A stretch of DNA of 7,695 nucleotides from CAZGSV01 sp964528605 (GTDB lineage Bacteria; Armatimonadota; Zipacnadia; CAZGSV01). Positions within the stretch are counted from its first letter, which is position 1, and each line of letters starts with the position of its first letter. Where the stretch lies: contig CAZGSV010000136.1 of the NCBI GenBank assembly GCA_964528605.1, forward strand, positions 1 through 7,695. The letters run 5' to 3'. The notes below the pieces were generated by a model. It was not told the DNA's origin and did not search any database. It worked only from the letters and a program-made list of their open reading frames with translations. The position numbers were made by a program, and so were the translations under genes. Positions 1-4,499 of the stretch are shown here, piece after piece.

Positions 1-1141
1 AAGTGCGGACCTTCATCGCCTTGAGGTAAAAGGCGTCGTAGTAGCCGGCGCTGAGGGCGTAGGTGCCCAACATGATGCGCCGCTTCACCTCGGGCCCGAA
101 GCCTTCTCCGCGCGTCGCCAGATACATCTCCAGCACGTCGTCGTCGTGCCCGGCGGCGCGGAAGCCGTACTTCACGCCGTCGTAGCGGGCTAGGTTGGAA
201 CTCGCTTCCGCGGGCGCGATTAGGTAGTAGCAGGGCAGCGAGTACGGCAGATGCGGGAGTGAAACCTCTTCGCAGCCCTGACTATGATCGGCGAGGAAGT
301 CCGCGGCCTTTCGCACCGCCTGCAACACGGGAGCGTCAATACCCTCGCCGTTGAGTTCGCTGATGATGCCGAAGCGCAGGTCCTTGATGTCGCCCGTCAG
401 GGCGGCGCAGTAGTCGGGCTTCTCCGTGGGCGCGGAAGTGCTGTCGAGCGGATCGTACCCGGCGATCAGGTCGAGAAGGAGGGCGCAGTCACGGACGTCG
501 CCGGCCAAGGGGCCGACCTGATCCAGCGAACTGGCAAAGGCGACCAGCCCGTAGCGCGAGACGCGCCCGTAAGTCGGCTTGAGTCCGACGATGCCGCAGA
601 AAGAGGCGGGCTGGCGAATGGAACCGCCGGTGTCGGAGCCGAAAGCCAATGGCGCCTCGCCCGCCGCCACCGCCGCGGCCGAGCCGCCGCTCGAGCCCCC
701 GGGGACGCATCCGAGGTTCCAGGGGTTGCGTGTGGGCCCGAAGGCTGAGTTCTCCGTGGACGAGCCCATGGCGAACTCGTCCATGTTGGTCTTGCCCAAA
801 CAGGGCATTCCAGCCTCGCGGGCCTTGACCACCGGTGTCGCGTCGTACGGCGGCACGAAATCGGCCAGAATCTTGGAGGCGCAAGTAGTGCGGATGCCCT
901 GCGTGCACAGCACGTCCTTGATCGCCACCGGCACTCCCCTGAGCGGCCCGCTGCCCGCCCCTCGGTCAACCTCATCGGCCCGCGCGAGCGCTTGCTCCTC
1001 CGTGACCGTCAGGTAGGCGCTCACCTGTGGCTCGACCTGCCTAATGCGCGCGAGGAAGGCTTCCGTGACCTCGCGAGAGGAGACCTCGCCCTTGCGCAGG
1101 GCCTCGGCCAAGTCGTGCGCGCGCCTCCGCCACAGTTCCAC
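1..1141 (-). CDS. gatA: Aspartyl/glutamyl-tRNA amidotransferase subunit A, 3' end beyond window
   Basis: This is the amidase subunit of GatCAB. It releases ammonia from glutamine or asparagine so that misacylated Glu-tRNA(Gln) or Asp-tRNA(Asn) can be amidated in the cytoplasm. The minus-strand frame is open for 380 codons to the left edge; full-length GatA is about 480-490 residues, so roughly the last 100 are missing. The amidase-signature Ser-cisSer-Lys triad is visible: K75 in GVPVAIKD, S150 in PGGSSGGSAAAV and S174 in SDTGGSIRQPAS, with the spacing usual for the family. Further on, IAPAEASSNLARYDGV and TYALSAGYYDAFYLKA are also typical of GatA. I chose the GTG start at 1141-1139: it lies 3 bases after the gatC stop and has a GGAGGAG ribosome binding site 6 bases upstream, inside the end of gatC. 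This suggests translational coupling. gatB is not in view. The assignment is secure. Confidence 0.97.
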   Translation of the reverse strand, partial: MELWRRRAHDLAEALRKGEVSSREVTEAFLARIRQVEPQVSAYLTVTEEQALARADEVDRGAGSGPLRGVPVAIKDVLCTQGIRTTCASKILADFVPPYDATPVVKAREAGMPCLGKTNMDEFAMGSSTENSAFGPTRNPWNLGCVPGGSSGGSAAAVAAGEAPLAFGSDTGGSIRQPASFCGIVGLKPTYGRVSRYGLVAFASSLDQVGPLAGDVRDCALLLDLIAGYDPLDSTSAPTEKPDYCAALTGDIKDLRFGIISELNGEGIDAPVLQAVRKAADFLADHSQGCEEVSLPHLPYSLPCYYLIAPAEASSNLARYDGVKYGFRAAGHDDDVLEMYLATRGEGFGPEVKRRIMLGTYALSAGYYDAFYLKAMKVRT

Positions 1142-1144
1142 GGC

Positions 1145-1435
1145 CTACTCCTCCACTATGCGCGGCACGATGAAGTGCTGGTCGTCGCGCTGCGGGCCGT
1201 TGGCGAGCAGCGCCTCGTGGTCCAGCGGCTCGCCGGGTTCGTCGGCGCGCATCACGTTCGTCAGCGGCAGCGGGTGCGAAGTGGGGCTGACATTCTCGGT
1301 GTCCAGTTCGTTCAAGGTCTGAAAATGGTCGAGCATCCCGCTCAGTTGCTCGGCCATGCGCGCCTTCTCCTGCTCGCTCAGGCCTAGGCGGGCCAGCCAG
1401 GCAATGTGTTCCACTTCCTCAATCGTCAGGGGCAT
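1145..1435 (-). CDS. gatC: Aspartyl/glutamyl-tRNA amidotransferase subunit C
   Basis: This small subunit wraps around GatA and stabilises the GatCAB complex. The product is 96 residues, normal for GatC. It opens with MPLTIEEVEHIAWLARLGLS and closes with the family's conserved acidic/hydrophobic tail: an MRADEPGE segment, then NGPQRDDQHFIVPRIVEE. I chose the ATG at 1435-1433, which has a GGGTGG ribosome-binding-like sequence about 6 bases upstream. A TTG at 1453 in the same frame would add six residues and would put that ribosome site inside the coding sequence. The stop is TAG at 1147-1145, and gatA follows after 3 bases, so the two genes form an operon with gatC first. The likely promoter is at 1480-1507. 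Confidence 0.96.
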   Translation of the reverse strand: MPLTIEEVEHIAWLARLGLSEQEKARMAEQLSGMLDHFQTLNELDTENVSPTSHPLPLTNVMRADEPGEPLDHEALLANGPQRDDQHFIVPRIVEE

Positions 1436-1452
1436 AGAATACCACCCAGGCA

Positions 1453-1468
1453 ACGCAGAGGGCTGCGT
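1453..1468 (-). promoter_or_regulatory. Hairpin in the gatCA leader
   Basis: The arms ACGCAG and CTGCGT are perfect complements, separated by a 4-base loop. The hairpin falls between the predicted transcription start and the gatC ribosome site (GGGTGG, about 1442-1447), leaving only a few bases in between. It could influence ribosome access. It has no U-tract, so it is not a terminator. No function can be assigned from the sequence alone. Confidence 0.3.
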
Positions 1469-1479
1469 ATGCGGCCAAC

Positions 1480-1507
1480 ATTATAGCGACTCCCAGGGGC
1501 GGCGCAA
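1480..1507 (-). promoter_or_regulatory. Sigma-70-type promoter for gatCA
   Basis: Read on the minus strand there is a perfect -10 box TATAAT (1485-1480). A partial -35 box TTGCGC (1507-1502) lies 16 bases further upstream. Transcription would start near 1473 and give a leader of about 35-40 bases before the gatC ATG. The position and orientation fit gatCA well. The weak -35 box limits confidence. Confidence 0.55.
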
Positions 1508-1533
1508 AACCGCGCCCGGGCGTCAGGTGCGGA

Positions 1534-2499
1534 TCAGTCGTACCGGCCGTGCTCGCGCAGCGCCTTGAGCGCTACCTTGTAGTTGCCGAGCACCACGGGA
1601 TCGAGTTCGGGATAGGTGGCGTTGCGGAAGACCACGTTGGAAGTGGAGAAGATGTAACCGCCGCCGGGCTTGCCCGCCAGAATGCAGTTGCGCGCGGCGG
1701 CGGCGACCTGCTCCGCGGTGCCGACCTGCAGCAGGTTGCACGCCAGGTTGCCCATCAGGCACAGCCGGTCGCCGAACTCGCGCTTGAGCACCGTGATGTC
1801 CATGCCGGCTTGCGGGTCAAGCGAGTGCAGCCCGTGCGGAGCGCACTCGAGGAACTGATCCATGATGGCCATCAGGTTGCCGTCCGTGTGGATCATCACA
1901 TAGGCCCCGTACTCCTTGAGCGCGCCCACCCACTGCGCCAAGTACGGCGTGACGAACTCGCGGAACATGCGCGGCGAGAGGAAGGGACCGTCGTTGAAGG
2001 CGAAGTCGGTGACCGAAAAGACGATGTCGCAGCCGGCGTCAATGAGGCGCTTGCCGTGCTCGATGCCGTCCGCGACCATGCGCTGGGCCCCTTCTTTCAT
2101 CTCCTCGGGCTTGTCGTAAAGATCGTACACGAACTGCTCCATGTCCTTGCCATTGGGGATGCCGTAAGTGCCGCCCCCGTTGGCGGAGATGGTGTAGCGC
2201 CCCTGCGTGTACTGGTCGCGCAGCAGGCGGATGATCTGCAGTCCCGGCTCGCCGCCGACGTGCGAGAAGGCGATGTTGGAATAGCCGAAGTGCTCGGCGA
2301 CGCGCATGAACAACTGCGCGTCGTGGTGGAGCATGCGCTCGCCCTCCTTCGGGCTCGCCTCTTCTATCTCGGGCGTGCCGTAGTAGCGGGCGTCTTGTCC
2401 GAACTCCAGTTCGGTCAACTGGAACTCCAACTCGAAGGTGGGCACCTGGTCCGGTTGCCGGCGGTTGAGCACCGCTTCCATTCTCTCGCGTGGGGTCAT
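1534..2499 (-). CDS. Uroporphyrinogen decarboxylase (URO-D) superfamily protein, not HemE
   Basis: The protein has 321 residues and is a cytoplasmic TIM-barrel of the URO-D/cobalamin-methyltransferase superfamily. The start MTPRERMEAVLNRRQPDQVP is typical of the uncharacterised branch of this family. Other landmarks are FNDGPFLSPRMFREFVTPYL (168-187), IHTDGNLMAIMDQF (203-216), LDPQAGMDI (227-235) and DRLCLMGNL (244-252). It lacks the RQAGR substrate-binding motif of true HemE. It has H204-T-D-G-N where zinc-dependent MtaA/CmuA-type methyltransferases have an HxC pair, so neither haem synthesis nor zinc-dependent methyl transfer is supported. I prefer the ATG at 2499-2497, which matches the family start and has a GGTGA ribosome-like site 5 bases upstream. 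An in-frame ATG at 2511 would add MVKP and be nearly leaderless. gatC lies 98 bases downstream but has its own promoter. The substrate is unknown. Confidence 0.9.
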   Translation of the reverse strand: MTPRERMEAVLNRRQPDQVPTFELEFQLTELEFGQDARYYGTPEIEEASPKEGERMLHHDAQLFMRVAEHFGYSNIAFSHVGGEPGLQIIRLLRDQYTQGRYTISANGGGTYGIPNGKDMEQFVYDLYDKPEEMKEGAQRMVADGIEHGKRLIDAGCDIVFSVTDFAFNDGPFLSPRMFREFVTPYLAQWVGALKEYGAYVMIHTDGNLMAIMDQFLECAPHGLHSLDPQAGMDITVLKREFGDRLCLMGNLACNLLQVGTAEQVAAAARNCILAGKPGGGYIFSTSNVVFRNATYPELDPVVLGNYKVALKALREHGRYD

Positions 2500-2519
2500 C
2501 GGCTTCACCATAGGGGCGG

Positions 2520-2547
2520 AGTATAGCGGCCGACCGTCACGATGCAA
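2520..2547 (-). promoter_or_regulatory. Promoter of the URO-D-like gene, very short leader
   Basis: On the minus strand there is a -10 box TATACT (2525-2520) and a partial -35 box TTGCAT (2547-2542), 16 bases apart. The expected transcription start is at about 2512-2514. That is immediately in front of the ATG at 2511, or 13-15 bases in front of the preferred ATG at 2499. The -35 box coincides with the first codons of the divergent plus-strand gene starting at 2542. Confidence 0.45.
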
Positions 2548-3172
2548 GCCGCTGAGAGGGGTTGCAGGGCCGTGGCTGCGGCCCTGGCGCTCATGGGGAC
2601 ACTGCTGGGGACGTGCTACGCGGAGTGGCAGGAGAGGCAGGCGCGAGAGGGGCCGGTGCAGGTGCGTATCGACGCCAGGCGGACGACGCTTTACCTGCCG
2701 GGAGCCGCTGGTGCTTCGGATAACCTGGCTGAACGCCGGCGCGGAGCCCGTGAGGGGATACCTGGAGCCGGGGTTCGACTTTCTTAACCTCGAGGTCTGG
2801 ATATCGGATGACGCTGGCCCGCACTGGGAGGAGTTCCTTTGCCAGCGGGGGGCCAGGTGGTCCGACATGGCTCGGGCCGGGACCACGTTGCAACCAGACG
2901 AACGTAGGTGGGCCGAGGAGATCGTTGCCTATACCTTCACACCCCAAAGCGTGCATGGTGGTTGGGCCCTCGCCGACCCGGGCCGCCTCGCCTTCCCGGC
3001 GCCAGGCTCCTATCTGGTACGGGCGACCGCTAAGCACAACTACTGGACCGCCGCCCCGGTCATCTACCGCAGGCCCATCCGGACACCGAGACAGCTCGGT
3101 GGGCGCGGCTGGTACTGGCTCGCTCAATGCTCCCGGGACCCTATCCCGTTGGCGCCCTCGAGCGGGACCTAG
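2542..3172 (+). pseudogene. Secreted beta-sandwich protein, frameshifted (main part)
   Basis: The frame starting at ATG 2542 opens with a basic n-region, a hydrophobic stretch (about residues 10-24, AVAAALALMGTLLGT) and a CYA-EW signal-peptidase-like site at residue 27. It then reads PVQVRIDARRTTLYLPG up to base 2700. From 2702 the continuation is in the next frame: EPLVLRITWLNAGAEPV, then FLNLEVWISDDAG, and finally FPAPGSYLVRATAKHN. Together these look like one extracellular Ig-like or proteinase-inhibitor-like beta-sandwich. Two bases appear lost (or one gained) in the GGG run at 2700-2702; two extra Gs would restore LPGEPL. Codons after about 3075 look poor in this frame, which ends at TAG 3170-3172. 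I see no good ribosome site. I do not recognise a named family. It could be a true pseudogene or an assembly error. Confidence 0.6.
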
Positions 3173-3190
3173 AAGGCAGGGCGCACGCGA

Positions 3191-3511
3191 TTGAGTTCGC
3201 CGCCCAGCCCGCGCGCGGGACAGTTGCTGAGGGAGATCCTGGCTGGAGGTCCCTTCGTTCTTGAGGACTACGTGTACTGGCACCTAATCCGTCTGTCCGG
3301 GCCGGAGGTCTTGCACCAAGACACGGAGGAGCGGGCGTACCAGGAGTTCATACGCCGCTTCCCTGATAGTCCCTTCGTCTTTGACGCCCGGAGGATCATG
3401 GAGACGCTCGCGGCAATGAGGGAGCGGAACCGGCAGTTGGTGCTGGAGGGAGTGATCAAACCACCCTCGGGGCAACGGGCCCCAGCGCAGTCGAAGCCAG
3501 AGGGTGAGTGA
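3191..3511 (+). CDS. Hypothetical C-terminal fragment with a TPR-like tail
   Basis: The open frame has up to 106 codons, nominally from a TTG at 3191, and ends at TGA 3509-3511. From residue 10 it looks like real protein: GQLLREILAGGPFVLEDYVYW, then RAYQEFIRRFPDSPFVFDARR, a helix-loop-helix pattern common in the last TPR-like repeat of secreted bacterial proteins, then a charged helix and a Pro/Lys/Glu-rich end. It lies in the same frame as the preceding broken gene, separated only by the TAG at 3170, and it has no convincing start of its own. I therefore infer that it is the C-terminal part of that gene. It would be a small cytoplasmic protein if translated alone. Confidence 0.5.
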   Translation: MSSPPSPRAGQLLREILAGGPFVLEDYVYWHLIRLSGPEVLHQDTEERAYQEFIRRFPDSPFVFDARRIMETLAAMRERNRQLVLEGVIKPPSGQRAPAQSKPEGE

Positions 3512-3517
3512 CATAAC

Positions 3518-3538
3518 GAGCAGGGCGGGCGACTGCTC
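3518..3538. terminator. Possible hairpin between convergent genes
   Basis: The 6-bp perfect arms GAGCAG (3518-3523) and CTGCTC (3533-3538) enclose a 9-base loop. The hairpin sits in the 35 bases between two converging stop codons, at 3511 on the plus strand and 3549-3547 on the minus strand. There is no T-run on either side, so intrinsic termination is only suggested by position. Confidence 0.3.
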
Positions 3539-3546
3539 AGCGCTGC

Positions 3547-4293
3547 CTACCTGCCCTCCACCGCGAGCACGCTGGTCTTCTTCTTGAGGGTCAGCAGCAC
3601 AACGTAGGCGGCCGCGCCCAGCGCTAGGGCCACTCCCCAGGTCGGGTCGAGTCTCCAGTGTCCCTCGGATATGCCATCGGCTAGGAAATCAACGAGGGCG
3701 AAGGCCAGCGTTATCCAGAGAATCCCGGTGTGCTCTCGTTTGAGCACGGTCCTCCAGCAGAAGGGCAGCGCCGGCGGCTGCCAGGCGCTGAGGCGAGGGA
3801 TGAAGGCCGGCGTCCGCTTGGTCCACTCGCGAAACGCTTCGCCGAACTTCGCCTCGAGATAGGCCTCCTCCGCAAACATTATCCTCTCGTAGTAGACCCA
3901 GAAGGCGAGGACGCTGATGACCACGAACCACCAGACCTGCGTGAACAGGGCCACGCCCAACATCGTCAGGAAGTTGCCGACGTAGAGGGGATGTCGGACC
4001 ACGGAGTACGCACCGGTCGTGTTCAATTGGTCGGCTATCTGCTCAGTGGTGTTGCGGCCCGAGGTGCCGGCGGGCACGGTACCCCCAACGAAGCAGCGCA
4101 CCGCGAAACCGGCGACGGCAACCGCGAGAGAGAAACCCTCCCACAGTGCCTCGGCCCGATGCGACACCGTCTTTTCCAGGCCCTCTGCGTGCGTTAGGGC
4201 AAGCAGCAGGAGCGGCACGATAATCAGGGGCACGTAACTCCTCCAGCGGAACAGCCAGTCTCCCTGCTTTTCCATCTCTTCCCGCAACGCCAT
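3547..4293 (-). CDS. Integral-membrane methyltransferase, ICMT/phospholipid methyltransferase type
   Basis: The 248-residue membrane protein probably transfers a methyl group from S-adenosylmethionine to a lipid or lipid-linked acceptor. Hydrophobic segments lie at about 20-36, 54-72, 105-118 and 120-134, and two more follow the catalytic part (about 194-213 and 224-241). The family signature is clear: TSGRNT (77-82), LNTTGAYSVVRHPLYVGNF (90-108) with R100-H101-P102-x-Y104, and E142-E143 in the helix FAEEAYLEAKFGEAFREW. The GRNT...LNTTGxYS pattern resembles, from memory, the group containing the Leptospira lipid A phosphate methyltransferase LmtA; that substrate is only a possibility. I chose ATG 4293 because GGAGG (4302-4306) precedes it by 8 bases. 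The more upstream ATG at 4323 overlaps a TATAAT box and has no ribosome site. It converges on the broken gene and diverges from the large gene at 4500. Confidence 0.85.
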   Translation of the reverse strand: MALREEMEKQGDWLFRWRSYVPLIIVPLLLLALTHAEGLEKTVSHRAEALWEGFSLAVAVAGFAVRCFVGGTVPAGTSGRNTTEQIADQLNTTGAYSVVRHPLYVGNFLTMLGVALFTQVWWFVVISVLAFWVYYERIMFAEEAYLEAKFGEAFREWTKRTPAFIPRLSAWQPPALPFCWRTVLKREHTGILWITLAFALVDFLADGISEGHWRLDPTWGVALALGAAAYVVLLTLKKKTSVLAVEGR

Positions 4294-4321
4294 CGTCCGT
4301 GCCTCCGAGTTGAACCGGGCC

Positions 4322-4327
4322 ATTATA
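4322..4327 (-). promoter_or_regulatory. -10 box of the membrane methyltransferase gene
   Basis: A perfect TATAAT on the minus strand would start transcription near 4315, leaving a leader of about 20 bases that contains GGAGG before the ATG at 4293. No good -35 hexamer is present at 16-18 bases. This supports the shorter start codon choice. Confidence 0.4.
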
Positions 4328-4370
4328 CCCAGAGACGAGGATCAACGGGTATCGCGCGAGACGGAGCCGA

Positions 4371-4425
4371 GCCCGCGCGGGCAGCTTGGATGCCGCTCCC
4401 ACTGAACGGCGCGAGCCGCGGGCTC
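4371..4425. promoter_or_regulatory. Two GC-rich palindromes in a divergent promoter region
   Basis: A perfect 12-bp palindrome GCCCGCGCGGGC lies at 4371-4382. A second inverted repeat, GAGCC-GCG-GGCTC, lies at 4413-4425. They are related (both run GAGCC[C]GCG...) and sit between the -10 box of the leftward gene and the -35 box of the rightward gene. They could be operator half-sites for a shared regulator, or simply chance symmetry in GC-rich DNA. No known operator is recognised. Confidence 0.3.
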
Positions 4426-4433
4426 TGGGCTCA

Positions 4434-4462
4434 TTGTCGTCGCGGGCCGCTGCTCGTATAGT
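4434..4462 (+). promoter_or_regulatory. Sigma-70-type promoter of the propeller/GH123-like gene
   Basis: TTGTCG (4434-4439) and TATAGT (4457-4462) are separated by exactly 17 bases. The start of transcription would be near 4469, giving a leader of about 31 bases. AGGGAGG (4488-4494) lies 5 bases before the ATG at 4500. Confidence 0.55.
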
Positions 4463-4499
4463 CGGAGCGCCCTGAGTCGGGATGCATAGGGAGGCCGCA

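Noticed and set aside
466..975. Open frames overlapping gatA in other frames on both strands
   Set aside because: The gatA frame carries the complete amidase signature. The others are out-of-frame shadows.
1491..1520. A possible terminator between the URO-D-like gene and gatC
   Set aside because: The GC-rich inverted segments pair imperfectly, lack a T-run and overlap the -35 box of the gatCA promoter.
1549..2526. A 325-codon plus-strand open frame opposite the URO-D-like gene
   Set aside because: It is an antisense shadow of a clearly coding high-GC gene, and its translation has no family features.
2500..2886. An N-terminal extension of the URO-D-like protein to 450 residues
   Set aside because: The extra residues are low-complexity Pro/Arg/Ser-rich, overlap the divergent gene and its promoter, and the family normally starts at MTPRER.
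2808..3194. A 128-codon plus-strand frame overlapping the broken gene
   Set aside because: It is compositionally biased (Pro/Ser/Arg/Gly) with no domain-like pattern. The overlapping frame has clear beta-strand patterning.
2591..3283. A 230-codon minus-strand open frame opposite the broken secreted gene
   Set aside because: The plus strand shows a signal peptide and beta-sandwich-like sequence. The reverse translation is Pro/Gly/Arg-rich and featureless.
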